From Rhodobacteraceae bacterium SB2 (lineage in GTDB: Bacteria; Pseudomonadota; Alphaproteobacteria; Rhodobacterales; Rhodobacteraceae): a stretch of DNA of 64,000 bases. Position 1 is the first letter of the stretch. Each line of letters starts with the position of its first letter. Shown here piece by piece: positions 19,480 to 28,690 of this stretch. The notes beneath the pieces were generated by a model. It was not told the origin of the DNA, ran no database searches, and saw nothing but the letters and a program-made list of their open reading frames with translations. Both the position numbers and the translations under genes were made by a program. The stretch lies in assembly GCA_001642945.1 (NCBI GenBank), contig LGRT01000013.1, positions 489,224 through 553,223 of the forward strand, given 5' to 3'.

Positions 19480-19645
19480 GCCGCAGGCTTATCACGCGGC
19501 AAGCCCATGCGGTTGTTATGCGCTGCGCGGCGCAACCCCGCCGCTGTAAAACTGCAAATGCTTTCCAGCCGACCCAATTCAGGATACGAATGCGTGAGGG
19601 GATAGCGCCGGCCAATTGGCCCTTGCGCAGCGTATTAGGGTGAAA
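19480..19645 (+). promoter_or_regulatory. Possible structured leader, weakly cobalamin-riboswitch-like
   Basis: The 185-base gap before the methyltransferase gene is GC-rich and can fold extensively. It contains CCCCGCCGCTGTAA, similar to the conserved CCCCGCAACTGTAA of cobalamin riboswitches, and 50 bases later TTCAGGATACG, similar to the B12 box of alphaproteobacterial examples (GTCAGGATACC). Other conserved parts, such as GCCACTG, are not clearly present. It may therefore be a diverged or variant element, or chance. No coding frame fits this stretch. Confidence 0.3.
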
Positions 19646-19649
19646 ACAC

Positions 19650-20285
19650 ATGTCGGAAAAAGCCCATTGGGATCAGGTGTGGCAGAACAAGCCAGCTGAA
19701 CAAACCAGCTGGTTTCAAACCGTGCCAGCGCTGAGTGGTGATTTTATCACGCGCGCGGGCATCGCCAAATCTGACCCAATTATTGATATAGGCAGCGGTG
19801 CCTCTTGCCTGATTGATTGGATGATAGCGGCCCGATATAGCAACATCACCGCGTTGGATATTGCCGCTGGGGGGATTTTAAAAACCAAAAAACGCCTGGG
19901 CCCCGCGGGCGATAGCCTCAAAATCATTGAGGCGGATATCCGCACTTGGTTTGCCCGTGAACAATTTATGCTGTGGCATGATCGGGCGGTTTTTCATTTT
20001 TTAACGCGTGAAGAGGAACAAGCCGCCTATGCCCGTATTCTGGCGGATGCGGTTGTGCCGGGGGGGTATTTCATCTGCGCAACATTCGCGCAAGATGGGC
20101 CGCTTAAATGTTCCGGTTTGCCCGTACAGCGATATAATATTCAGGCTCTCAAAAAGCGGTTTTCGGTAAATTTCCAGCTTCTGGAAGAGTGTCAGCAAGC
20201 GCATATCACCCCTGCGGGCAAGGCCCAAAACTTTCAATGGTCTTTCTGGAAAAGGCGCGCCTCGCCACAAAATAAGGCGCTTTGA
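19650..20285 (+). CDS. Class I SAM-dependent methyltransferase
   Basis: The 211-residue protein has the Rossmann-like SAM fold with motif I IIDIGSGASCLIDWMI, an acidic residue at the end of strand 2 (ITALDIAAGGI), motif II-like IEADIRTW and a post-motif HDRAVFHFLTREEEQAAY. It resembles the TehB/thiopurine-type small methyltransferases, but the substrate cannot be told. The N-terminal HWDQVWQNKPAEQTSWFQ pattern is common to this group. It stands alone, preceded by a GC-rich possibly structured leader and followed by mscS on the same strand. Confidence 0.85.
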   Translation: MSEKAHWDQVWQNKPAEQTSWFQTVPALSGDFITRAGIAKSDPIIDIGSGASCLIDWMIAARYSNITALDIAAGGILKTKKRLGPAGDSLKIIEADIRTWFAREQFMLWHDRAVFHFLTREEEQAAYARILADAVVPGGYFICATFAQDGPLKCSGLPVQRYNIQALKKRFSVNFQLLEECQQAHITPAGKAQNFQWSFWKRRASPQNKAL

Positions 20286-20364
20286 AGAAGCGATCTGACG
20301 GCAAACTTGGGCTTGTTTCTAACGGAATTTAAGGCTCTTATAGGCTTGTCAAAAGGAGCGGTTG

Positions 20365-21192
20365 ATGACGGAGATAGCGGATTTAAGCGGAATTTTAATG
20401 GCCGAACCGGTAACGGCGTTTTTGAGCAATCTGGCGGCTGCGATTGCAGCGATTGTAATCACGCTATTCGCCTCGCGGTTTGTGAAATCTTGGATTGCCA
20501 AACTGGGCTTTCGCTATGAGCAACTTGATGACACGTTATTTGTGTTTCTCAGCAAATTTGCACAAGTGGTCGTTCTTGCTGTCGGAAGTGTTTTTGTTTT
20601 AAATAGCTTTGGCGTTCAGACCACGTCAATCGTAGCGCTTTTGGGGGCGGCGGGTTTGGCGGTTGGCTTGGCGCTGCAGGGCACTTTGTCTAATTTTGCT
20701 GCAGGGATTATGCTGATTGTATTTCGGCCCTTTAAGAGGGGCGATTATGTTTCGGTTTCCGGGCAATCGGGTACGGTGAAAGAGATTTCTATTTTCACCA
20801 CCGAATTGGGAACCCCGGACAACTTACAGATCATCGTTCCCAATGGCCAAGTTTGGGGCGCTCCGATCACGAATTTTTCTGCCTATGGAACACGGCGATT
20901 GGATGTGACCTTTGGCGTTGCCTATGCCAGCGATTTAAAACAGGTCGAAGAGGTGTTGGCGCAGGTTATCGCTGCCGATAAGCGTATTCACCAAGATCCA
21001 GCGCCGGTCATTAAAGTGAGCAACCTAAACCAAAGTTCGGTTGATTTCGTGGTGCGCATTTGGTGCGATTCAAGCGATTTGTGGACTTTGCGTCTGGACC
21101 TAAACCGCCAGGTGAAAGACAACTTTGATGCACAAAAGATTGAAATTCCCTTCCCCACAACCACGATTGTGCAGCAGGGTTCACAAGAATAA
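20365..21192 (+). CDS. mscS: Small-conductance mechanosensitive channel (MscS family)
   Basis: This 275-residue inner-membrane channel opens under membrane tension to release solutes during osmotic downshock. It has three N-terminal membrane helices. The pore-lining TM3 is the Gly/Ala-rich stretch LLGAAGLAVGLALQGTLSNF, and the MscS beta domain follows with FRPFKRGDYVSVSGQSG and IIVPNGQVWGAPITNFS. I chose the ATG at 20365 because AGGAG lies 6 bases upstream. A TTG immediately before it would add only one residue. Confidence 0.95.
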   Translation: MTEIADLSGILMAEPVTAFLSNLAAAIAAIVITLFASRFVKSWIAKLGFRYEQLDDTLFVFLSKFAQVVVLAVGSVFVLNSFGVQTTSIVALLGAAGLAVGLALQGTLSNFAAGIMLIVFRPFKRGDYVSVSGQSGTVKEISIFTTELGTPDNLQIIVPNGQVWGAPITNFSAYGTRRLDVTFGVAYASDLKQVEEVLAQVIAADKRIHQDPAPVIKVSNLNQSSVDFVVRIWCDSSDLWTLRLDLNRQVKDNFDAQKIEIPFPTTTIVQQGSQE

Positions 21193-21590
21193 AGCGGCTT
21201 TCTTACTTTATGGTCTGGCGGGTCGGTGGCAGTTTTATGAATGCCAAGCCTTTAGATGAAGCTGATGGGTTATGAGGCGAATGGTACAGCGCTGGGCGTC
21301 GAACCGCGTTGGTGCTGCTTAAGATTGAAATTATATTTGCGCTCTTAAACGCTCTGGGGCGTTGATATTGGCGCGCCATGACTATTGTTGCAGAGGTTGA
21401 AAACGGTTTGATTTCCGGTTTGGTGGATCAAATCTAGCGCGCGCGGGGGCTGTATAATGCGCCAATCAACCGCAAAGGGTCGGTTTTTTATATCAATGTG
21501 GCGTTGAATTAGGTAGCGTCTGAAATACAAAGCTGGTCTTGGTTGAATTGTCCAACCAGATCACAGGAATAAATGTCTAGGGAGTTTAAG
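21193..21590. other. Intergenic region between mscS and the ABC importer
   Basis: There is no intact gene. Around 21377-21520 a plus-strand frame reads MTIVAEVENGLISGLVDQI, then a stop, then RGLYNAPINRKGSVFYINVA, which may be a gene fragment. A short inverted repeat TGGTTG / CAACCA at 21540-21558 lies just upstream of the binding-protein start and could be an operator. Confidence 0.4.
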
Positions 21591-23261
21591 ATGACAAAAA
21601 TAAATAATAATTACGAAAAAGTGCATCCCGCAACGAAAATGTATGCGAAAGAGTTTCAGAAAGGTCAGCTCAGCCGGCGTGAGTTCCTATCCAGAACAAC
21701 CGCCTTGGGGCTTACAGCATCTGCTGCCTATGCGTTAGGGGGGCTAACGCGGCCTGCTCAGGCGGGTGGTCATTTGCAGCAGGGCGGAACAATGCGCATG
21801 CAGATGGATGTTATTGGGTTAAAAGATCCGCGTACTTTTGACTGGACGCAATTGGCACATTTTACCGGCGGCTATTTGGAATATTTGGTTGAGTACAATA
21901 ACGACGGGTCAATAACTCCTAACCTATTGGAAAGCTGGAGCGCAAATGAGGACGCTTCAAAATATACGCTGAACGTTCGCAAAGGTGTGAAATGGAATAA
22001 CGGCGACGATTTTACAGCCGAAGATGTGGCGCGTAATATTGAGGGTTGGTGTGATAAATCAGTTGAAGGCAATTCAATGGCTGGCCGTATGGCTTCCCTT
22101 ATTGATCCTGACACTGGGACAGCCGCTGCAGGGGCAATCAAAGTGATTGATAGCCACACGGTTGAACTGACATGCGTGGCTTCTGACATCACTGTTATTG
22201 CAGGAATGGCTGACTATCCCGCAGCCGTTGTGCATTCAACGTTTTCTGTTGACACAATGGGAACAAATCCAGTTGGAACCGGCCCATTCATGCCAGATGG
22301 TTATGAGGTAGGCGTCAAAGCTGCGCTGGTGAAAAACGAAGCGCATGAGTGGTGGGGCTATTCAGTTGGGAGAACCGTGCCGCTGGATCGTATTGAATTT
22401 ATCGACTATGGAACTGACCCGTCAGCATGGATTGCCGCGGCGGAAGGCGATGAAGTTGATGTATTTTATGAAACTGTAGGAGAATATGTCGACATCGTAC
22501 CGGGGATAGGCTGGGAAAACTCTACTATTGCGACTGGATCGACAATCGTTATCCGGCCAAACCAGGTCGCCCAAGATGCTGACGGCAACACACCCTATGC
22601 AGATAAACGCGTTAGACAGGCGATTGCTATGGCTGTTGATAATGCACTGTGCTTAGAATTGGGCTATGCGGGGAAAGGTTCCCCTGCGGACAATTCCCAC
22701 GCTGGGCCTATGCATCCGGAGTATGATCCAAGCGTCGTAAGGTTGCCATATGATCCAGAGAAAGCCATGGCTTTGATGAAAGAAGCTGGCATGGAAGAGT
22801 ATGAGCATGAAATCACATCGATAGATGATGATTGGCGAAAAAACACAACCGACTCGGTTGCAGCGCAGCTTAGGGATGCCGGTTTTAAGGTGAAAAGAAC
22901 AATTTTGCCAGGCTCTACTTTCTGGAATGATTGGACAAAATATGCCTTCAGTTCAACAAACTGGAACCATCGCCCCTTTGCAACACAAGTGTGGGGCTTA
23001 GCCTATAGATCTGGAGAGGCCTGGAATGAATTTGCCTGGAATAACCCAGAGTTTGACGCACTTTTAGCCGAGGCGAATGCAATTTCCGATGCGGATGAAC
23101 GGCGCAAAATTGCAGGAAAATGCCAAGCTCTGATCGCTGACGAGGGTGTGACAATTCAGCCATATTGGCGCGCTTTGTACAGAAGCGATCGACCTGACCT
23201 TCAATGTGAGCAGCACATCGCTTACCACCCACATCACTATAAGTGGGGCTTTAAAGCGTAA
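21591..23261 (+). CDS. ABC importer substrate-binding protein, peptide/opine type (SBP family 5), Tat-exported
   Basis: This periplasmic binding protein of the peptide/nickel/opine class has 556 residues from the ATG at 21591. It has a twin-arginine signal (SRREFLS at residues 28-34) followed by a hydrophobic stretch and cleavage near PAQA. The mature protein shows SBP family 5 marks such as [31 protein letters not shown] and [14 protein letters not shown] chose 21591 over 21573 because AGGGAG lies 6 bases before it. It heads an operon with two permeases and a double ATPase. A terminator-like hairpin after it probably lowers expression of the membrane parts. The substrate is unknown. Confidence 0.92.
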   Translation: MTKINNNYEKVHPATKMYAKEFQKGQLSRREFLSRTTALGLTASAAYALGGLTRPAQAGGHLQQGGTMRMQMDVIGLKDPRTFDWTQLAHFTGGYLEYLVEYNNDGSITPNLLESWSANEDASKYTLNVRKGVKWNNGDDFTAEDVARNIEGWCDKSVEGNSMAGRMASLIDPDTGTAAAGAIKVIDSHTVELTCVASDITVIAGMADYPAAVVHSTFSVDTMGTNPVGTGPFMPDGYEVGVKAALVKNEAHEWWGYSVGRTVPLDRIEFIDYGTDPSAWIAAAEGDEVDVFYETVGEYVDIVPGIGWENSTIATGSTIVIRPNQVAQDADGNTPYADKRVRQAIAMAVDNALCLELGYAGKGSPADNSHAGPMHPEYDPSVVRLPYDPEKAMALMKEAGMEEYEHEITSIDDDWRKNTTDSVAAQLRDAGFKVKRTILPGSTFWNDWTKYAFSSTNWNHRPFATQVWGLAYRSGEAWNEFAWNNPEFDALLAEANAISDADERRKIAGKCQALIADEGVTIQPYWRALYRSDRPDLQCEQHIAYHPHHYKWGFKA

Positions 23262-23276
23262 AACTTAAATTTATCA

Positions 23277-23306
23277 GGCCGCACTTAGAAGAAGTGCGGC
23301 CTTTTT
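23277..23306 (+). terminator. Intra-operon terminator/attenuator hairpin
   Basis: A perfect 10-bp stem GGCCGCACTT / AAGTGCGGCC with a 5-base loop is followed by five T. It lies 15 bp after the binding-protein stop and 50 bp before the first permease. This is a common way to make binding protein in excess of permeases, either by partial read-through or by blocking 3' exonucleases. Confidence 0.9.
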
Positions 23307-23355
23307 ACGTGTACGGTAAAGATTAAAACTTTAATCAGATAGAACAGGATTAGGA

Positions 23356-24402
23356 ATGGCACTATTTGTTTTGCGGCGTCTAGCAGTCATGCTATTCACG
23401 GCTTTATGTTTAACTTTTGTCGTATTTTTCTTAACAAACCTATATCCTAACTTAGAAAAGCTTGCCAAAACCCAAGGCAACTTTCGGATGAACGATGAGG
23501 CCGTTCAATCTTATTTGCTCAATCGTGGGTACTTGCTACCCGTGCCTGTAAAATATGGTCAGTGGCTAGGTGTCTTGCCGGGATATGTGATCGAAGGCAC
23601 GGATGGAGAAGTGCGCGGTAGATGCATCAGCTCTGAAATTTCCGTAAGTGATGCTCCTAAATATTGTGGGATTTTACAAGGCGATTGGGGATATTCAACG
23701 CGCTTTAAAGATGACGTTTCGGGGATCATTGGCACTCGGCTTGCTTTGACCGGTACGTTAATGTTTTGGGTTATGGCGCTTATGGTGCCAAGTGCGCTTA
23801 TTCTGGGTATTCTGGCCGGCATGCGCGAAGGCAGCCGAACCGATCGATCGCTGTCAACGGTTGCGATTTTGACCACAGCGACCCCTGAATATGTCTCAGG
23901 CGTGATCCTAATATCTATTTTTGCATCCAGCGCCGTAGGGCTGAAATGGTTCAAAGGAACCGCAACCTCGGCGATGGAAAACCCTAATCTTGAGAATTTT
24001 TTATTGCCGGTTTTAACGATTGCGATCTACGGAATGGGCTACATTGCGCGGATGACAAGGGCCTCAATGACCGAAGTGATGACCGCCCAATATATCCGAA
24101 CCGCACGTTTAAAAGGCGTTTCATTCCCGAATGTTGTTTTGAAACACGCGCTGAGAAACGCTTTAATTGCGCCGTTCACAGTGATTATGCTTCAATTTCC
24201 TTGGCTACTAAACGGCGTTGTAATTGTTGAAACACTTTTTAATTACAAAGGCTTTGGTTGGGTTTTGGTGCAGGCTGCCGGGAATAATGATATTGAGCTT
24301 CTTTTAGGGGTATCGGTGGTCTCTGTCGTGGTGGTTCTTGTCACGCAGCTCATATCTGACATCGGTTACGTTTATTTGAATCCACGCATAAGCGTTACGT
24401 GA
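23356..24402 (+). CDS. ABC importer permease, DppB/OppB type
   Basis: The 348-residue inner-membrane permease begins with the typical helix (RRLAVMLFTALCLTFVVFFL). A periplasmic loop with a cysteine pair and the GDWGYSTRFK motif follows, then the BPD transporter domain with an EAA loop (IRTARLKGVSFPNVVLKHAL) that contacts the ATPase. Several further helices follow. It is the second gene of the importer operon, and the other permease starts 13 bases later. Confidence 0.93.
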   Translation: MALFVLRRLAVMLFTALCLTFVVFFLTNLYPNLEKLAKTQGNFRMNDEAVQSYLLNRGYLLPVPVKYGQWLGVLPGYVIEGTDGEVRGRCISSEISVSDAPKYCGILQGDWGYSTRFKDDVSGIIGTRLALTGTLMFWVMALMVPSALILGILAGMREGSRTDRSLSTVAILTTATPEYVSGVILISIFASSAVGLKWFKGTATSAMENPNLENFLLPVLTIAIYGMGYIARMTRASMTEVMTAQYIRTARLKGVSFPNVVLKHALRNALIAPFTVIMLQFPWLLNGVVIVETLFNYKGFGWVLVQAAGNNDIELLLGVSVVSVVVVLVTQLISDIGYVYLNPRISVT

Positions 24403-24415
24403 AAAGGACCCTGCA

Positions 24416-25609
24416 ATGACTTCTTTATCGTGGACGGAAATATTTTTGGGCATGATCATCCAGCTTGGGCCGGTTTGGATTTCTCTCGTGGTGCTTTTTG
24501 TTATCTCTATGCGATATAAAAGATCGCTGGGCCTATATGGAAAGCTTTTTGACTCGGTTATTGGAATGATCGGGTTTGCGATTGTAATGTTCTGGGTGTT
24601 TACAGGATTTTTCTCAGGTGCAATGGATCTGATAATTACGCAAGATCCATTGGCGCAATTTTCAGGTATGAAGAATAAAGTTCCCGGCACTGCCCTAAGG
24701 GGCGCCGAAGATGACAGTTACAAGCATTTTTTATTGGGAGGCGACCATTTAGCCCGAGACGTTTTCAGCCGCGTGATCGCCGGTTCTACGATCGTTATTG
24801 TGATTGCACCTTTGGCCACGTTATTTGCCTTTATGGTTGGAATCACATTGGGTATTCCTGCCGGCTATTATGCGGGGCGGCTCGACACATCGATCTCTTT
24901 TGTCGCAAATTTGATTTTGGCGTTTCCAGTCATATTGCTGTTTTATCTCTTGGTCACTCCGGAAATCAGACTGACCGGTTTGCCGCAATATATGGCGATT
25001 GTTTTGTTTGTGTTCCCATTAATTTTTTACTCTGTATTGATCTATTCGCGTTATCACACAGTTCCCGCGAAGCGGAATGCTTTGCTGGGCGTGGGACTGG
25101 CCATATTAGGGCTATTATATGTTTCGTTGATCAATGAAACGGGCAGTAAAATTGAGTTCTTTAACGCGATAGATCTGTTTGACGTGGATGCGGGATTGCT
25201 GACCGTTTTTGTGTCGGTGGTTTTTGTAAACTCACCAACTGTTTTTCGGATTATCCGAGGCTTAACCATGGATATCAAAACCCGAGATTACGTTGCTGCG
25301 GCGCAGACGCGGGGTGAAGGTGCGTGGTATATCATGCTTTGGGAAATACTTCCAAATGCGCGCGGGCCGCTGATCGTAGATTTTTGCCTTCGCATTGGAT
25401 ACACCACTATTTTACTTGGAACGCTTGGCTTTTTCGGTCTTGGTTTGTCGCCTGAGGATCCCAACTGGGGGGCAACAATCAATGATGGTCGAAAATTGCT
25501 TTCCATTTATCCCCATGCGGCTTTGGTTCCGTCCTTTGCCTTGCTGAGTCTTGTGTTAGGCTTGAATTTGCTGGCCGATGGTCTGCGCGAGGAAAGCCTG
25601 AAGGATTAG
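24416..25609 (+). CDS. ABC importer permease, DppC/OppC type, extended
   Basis: This is the partner permease. At 397 residues it is roughly 100 longer than typical DppC proteins. The additions are an N-terminal hydrophobic region (about residues 10-70) and an insert of two hydrophobic segments in the middle (about residues 180-260) before the EAA loop (TRDYVAAAQTRGEGAWYIML). The C-terminal LGFFGLGLSPEDPNWGATIN is a standard DppC signature. Such long versions occur in some alphaproteobacterial peptide-type importers. Confidence 0.92.
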   Translation: MTSLSWTEIFLGMIIQLGPVWISLVVLFVISMRYKRSLGLYGKLFDSVIGMIGFAIVMFWVFTGFFSGAMDLIITQDPLAQFSGMKNKVPGTALRGAEDDSYKHFLLGGDHLARDVFSRVIAGSTIVIVIAPLATLFAFMVGITLGIPAGYYAGRLDTSISFVANLILAFPVILLFYLLVTPEIRLTGLPQYMAIVLFVFPLIFYSVLIYSRYHTVPAKRNALLGVGLAILGLLYVSLINETGSKIEFFNAIDLFDVDAGLLTVFVSVVFVNSPTVFRIIRGLTMDIKTRDYVAAAQTRGEGAWYIMLWEILPNARGPLIVDFCLRIGYTTILLGTLGFFGLGLSPEDPNWGATINDGRKLLSIYPHAALVPSFALLSLVLGLNLLADGLREESLKD

Positions 25610-25669
25610 AAAGTTAAAACTCGTCAAAAATTGCGCACTTAAACGCGTCAACTGAATAGGCAAAGAAAA

Positions 25670-27757
25670 ATGGATAAAACAGATTTTGACGGTCCGATTT
25701 TGGAAATCGATAGGCTTTCCATATCCTTTTTTACCCGATTAAACGAAATTCCAGCCGTGATGGATTTTTCCGTTGCTGTTCAACCTGGTGAAGCCGTGGG
25801 TTTGGTTGGAGAATCTGGGTGTGGGAAATCTACGGTTGCATTGGGCGTGATGCAGGATCTTGGTGTGAATGGCAAAATCGTTGGCGGTACGATCAAATTT
25901 AAGGGCCGCGATCTTGCTCAGATGAGCGCCGAGGAGTTGCGGAATATTCGCGGCAATGAACTTGCGATGATCTATCAAGAACCAATGGCCTCATTGAACC
26001 CGGCGCTGAAAATTTCCAAGCAGCTAACAGAAGTGCCGATGATCCACGAAGGGGTGTCCGAGCGAGAAGCTTATAAACGGGCGCTCGAGGTTGTCAAAGA
26101 TGTTAAGCTGCCCGACCCTGAGCGCATCCTTAAATCATATCCTCACCAATTGTCTGGCGGCCAGCAGCAGCGGATCGTTATCGCTATGGCGCTGATGTCA
26201 AAACCGGCTTTGCTTATTTTGGATGAACCCACCACCGCGCTTGATGTCACGGTTGAGGCGGCGGTTGTCAAGCTGGTGAAAGATTTGGGCAAAAAATATG
26301 GCACATCCATGCTGTTCATCTCGCATAACCTTGGGCTTGTTTTGGAAACCTGTGACCGCATCTGCGTAATGTATTCTGGTGAAGCGGTGGAAACCGGCAG
26401 AATTAAAGATGTTTTTGAAAAAATGCAGCACCCTTATACGCAGGCCCTTTTTCGATCTATTCCGCTGCCAGGGGCAAATAAAACAACCCGTCCATTGGTG
26501 GCTATTCCTGGAAATTTTCCACTGCCGCATGAACGGCCGCCAGGGTGCAATTTTGGGCCACGCTGCGACTATTTCCAAGAGGGGGTCTGTGATAGTTCGG
26601 CTATTGATATGGTCCCAATCGAAGGTCATGCGCTTCATTTAAGCCGCTGCAAAAGAGTTCAAAATATCGACTGGTCGCAACCTGCCAGTGCTTCAAGCGC
26701 AAATTCTAAGTCAGAGCTTGGGGATGTGATCCTCAAAATTGATAAGCTTAAGAAATATTATGAAGTTGCTGCCAATGCGCTTTTTGGCAGCGCAGGGGAA
26801 AAGCGCGTTGTCAAAGCGAATGAGTCAATTTCGTTTGAGGCGCGTGAAGGCGAAACTCTTGCGATTGTGGGAGAGTCTGGTTGCGGCAAGTCTACCTTTG
26901 CCAAAGTTCTCATGGGTCTGGAAACGGCGACAGATGGCCAAATTTTATTAGACGGAAACGATATTCAGCAAATTGCAATTGAAGATCGTAGCACTCAAAC
27001 AGTTGCAGATATTCAGATGGTTTTCCAAAATCCGTTTGACACGTTGAACCCTTCTATGTCGGTTGGCCGTCAAATTATGCGCGCGCTTGAGGTTTTCAAA
27101 TACGGCTCATCCGATACAGAGCGTTCGAACCGTATGCTTGAACTTTTAGATCTGGTGAAACTGCCCCGGGCTTTTTCGCAGCGGATGCCGCGCCAGCTTT
27201 CGGGTGGTCAAAAGCAGCGCGTAGGGATCGCAAGGGCGTTTGCGGGCGGCGCGCGGATTGTGGTTGCCGATGAACCGGTTTCGGCTTTGGATGTTTCAGT
27301 TCAAGCGGCGGTTACGGATCTTTTGATGGAGATCCAGCGCAACGAGAAAACGACGCTGCTCTTTATCAGCCACGATTTGTCAATCGTTCGCTATCTCAGT
27401 GATCGGGTCATGGTGATGTATTTGGGGCATGTGGTTGAGCTTGGGACCACAGAGCAAGTATTTTCGCCCCCCTATCATCCCTATACGCAAGCCCTGCTTT
27501 CGGCGGTTCCAATTGCCGATACGAGCGTTGAAAAGCAGAGCATCGTGCTTGAGGGCGATATTCCCTCTGCCATGGATCCACCCAGCGGATGCCCATTTCA
27601 GACCAGATGCCATTGGAAGGTGCATGTGGCAGATAATTTATGCGAAACAGAAATTCCAAAAAATCAAATTTTGGACAATGACCATCACATAAAATGCCAC
27701 CTCAGCGATGCGATGCTGCAAAGAATGGAACCTGTGATCAAACTTGCGGCAGAATAG
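25670..27757 (+). CDS. ABC importer ATPase, fused DppD-DppF type
   Basis: The 695-residue protein carries two complete ATPase domains. The first has Walker A GESGCGKS at 47-54, signature LSGGQQQR near residue 160 and Walker B LLILDEPTTALDV. The second has Walker A GESGCGKS near 401, signature LSGGQKQR near 509 and Walker B IVVADEPVSALDV. Each is followed by the oligopeptide/dipeptide C-terminal region with cysteines (GCNFGPRC, and GCPFQTRCHW), which in some family members bind an Fe-S cluster. It completes the importer. Confidence 0.95.
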   Translation: MDKTDFDGPILEIDRLSISFFTRLNEIPAVMDFSVAVQPGEAVGLVGESGCGKSTVALGVMQDLGVNGKIVGGTIKFKGRDLAQMSAEELRNIRGNELAMIYQEPMASLNPALKISKQLTEVPMIHEGVSEREAYKRALEVVKDVKLPDPERILKSYPHQLSGGQQQRIVIAMALMSKPALLILDEPTTALDVTVEAAVVKLVKDLGKKYGTSMLFISHNLGLVLETCDRICVMYSGEAVETGRIKDVFEKMQHPYTQALFRSIPLPGANKTTRPLVAIPGNFPLPHERPPGCNFGPRCDYFQEGVCDSSAIDMVPIEGHALHLSRCKRVQNIDWSQPASASSANSKSELGDVILKIDKLKKYYEVAANALFGSAGEKRVVKANESISFEAREGETLAIVGESGCGKSTFAKVLMGLETATDGQILLDGNDIQQIAIEDRSTQTVADIQMVFQNPFDTLNPSMSVGRQIMRALEVFKYGSSDTERSNRMLELLDLVKLPRAFSQRMPRQLSGGQKQRVGIARAFAGGARIVVADEPVSALDVSVQAAVTDLLMEIQRNEKTTLLFISHDLSIVRYLSDRVMVMYLGHVVELGTTEQVFSPPYHPYTQALLSAVPIADTSVEKQSIVLEGDIPSAMDPPSGCPFQTRCHWKVHVADNLCETEIPKNQILDNDHHIKCHLSDAMLQRMEPVIKLAAE

Positions 27758-28157
27758 CCGGTTTCACGGTGTCTGCCAGTTTGTACCGCGGCGTTTCTTT
27801 TGCGATGGTCTGTTTGAAGCGCAGGGCGGCTTTGTCGAAATGGCATCTGGCGGTTGTGGTCTTGCTGAAGGTTAAAATAACCGTCCCGGCGATGATATAA
27901 AATATTGACCGTCAAAAAGCGATTAATGGGCTTAAGACGTTTTCAAGCATGACGGCTTAAATACAGTTTTGCATCGCATATATATAGGCGCTGTTTTTTT
28001 AACTGCGGGCCAACTTTAGGCGATGACGTGCATCTGGAGCCGGCGAAAGGTCTTGCTCTGGCAGTAATAAGAAATCTTTAAAGTCAAAACGCATTGCATG
28101 CTTGACGGGGCTTAAATTTATCACTCACTTTGAGATAATTATTTCGGGGTGTTCTGA
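27758..28157. other. Intergenic region after the ABC importer operon
   Basis: I see no gene, strong hairpin or repeat here. The stretch becomes AT-rich toward its right end, consistent with promoter sequence for the next gene (for example TTGACG at about 28102 and GATAAT at about 28134, though their spacing is not standard). Confidence 0.4.
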
Positions 28158-28679
28158 ATGGCATTTTACTTTGGATATGGATCGAACATGTCGACGCGAT
28201 ATCTCTCTGGCGTGCGCAATATCACCCCGCTGCGGAGCCAATCCAGCTATCTTGACGATTATGCCTTGGTGATGGGGCTGGTTGGGCCAAACTTTATTGA
28301 ACCGAGTTTTGCCAATATAAAGCCCTGTAAAGGTGGTCGGGTCGAAGGGGTTGTTCACGAAATTACCGAGAGCGATATGGCGCGGGTGATCGCCTCAGAG
28401 GGCGAGAATTATGAGGTGATCGAAGCCCCGATCCGTTTCGCCGGTGAGACGGTTTTGGCCCAAACCTTGCGCTGTAAAAACGAGGTGAATGATGATCTGC
28501 CGACCTCGCGCCGTTATATGCGGATCCTGCTAAAAGCCGCGCGACAGAATAATTTAAGCGCCGGCTATATCGAAGCTCTGCAGCGTAAAAAAACCGTCTA
28601 TTATCCAATTTTATCAGAAATCTTTGCCATTCGCGTCTATTTATGGGTAAAACGCCGGGCCAAAAAGCAGCGCGTGTAA
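28158..28679 (+). CDS. Gamma-glutamylcyclotransferase-like (AIG2-like) protein
   Basis: The 173-residue protein begins MAFYFGYGSNMSTRYLSGV, which contains the YGSN loop typical of gamma-glutamylcyclotransferases. It also has GGRVEGVVHEITESDMARV, including the region that normally supplies the catalytic glutamate (SEGENYEVIE). The fold cleaves gamma-glutamyl bonds or related amines. The natural substrate is uncertain. It is followed 11 bases later by the adenylate cyclase gene. Confidence 0.8.
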   Translation: MAFYFGYGSNMSTRYLSGVRNITPLRSQSSYLDDYALVMGLVGPNFIEPSFANIKPCKGGRVEGVVHEITESDMARVIASEGENYEVIEAPIRFAGETVLAQTLRCKNEVNDDLPTSRRYMRILLKAARQNNLSAGYIEALQRKKTVYYPILSEIFAIRVYLWVKRRAKKQRV

Positions 28680-28690
28680 AGGGTTTTAAA

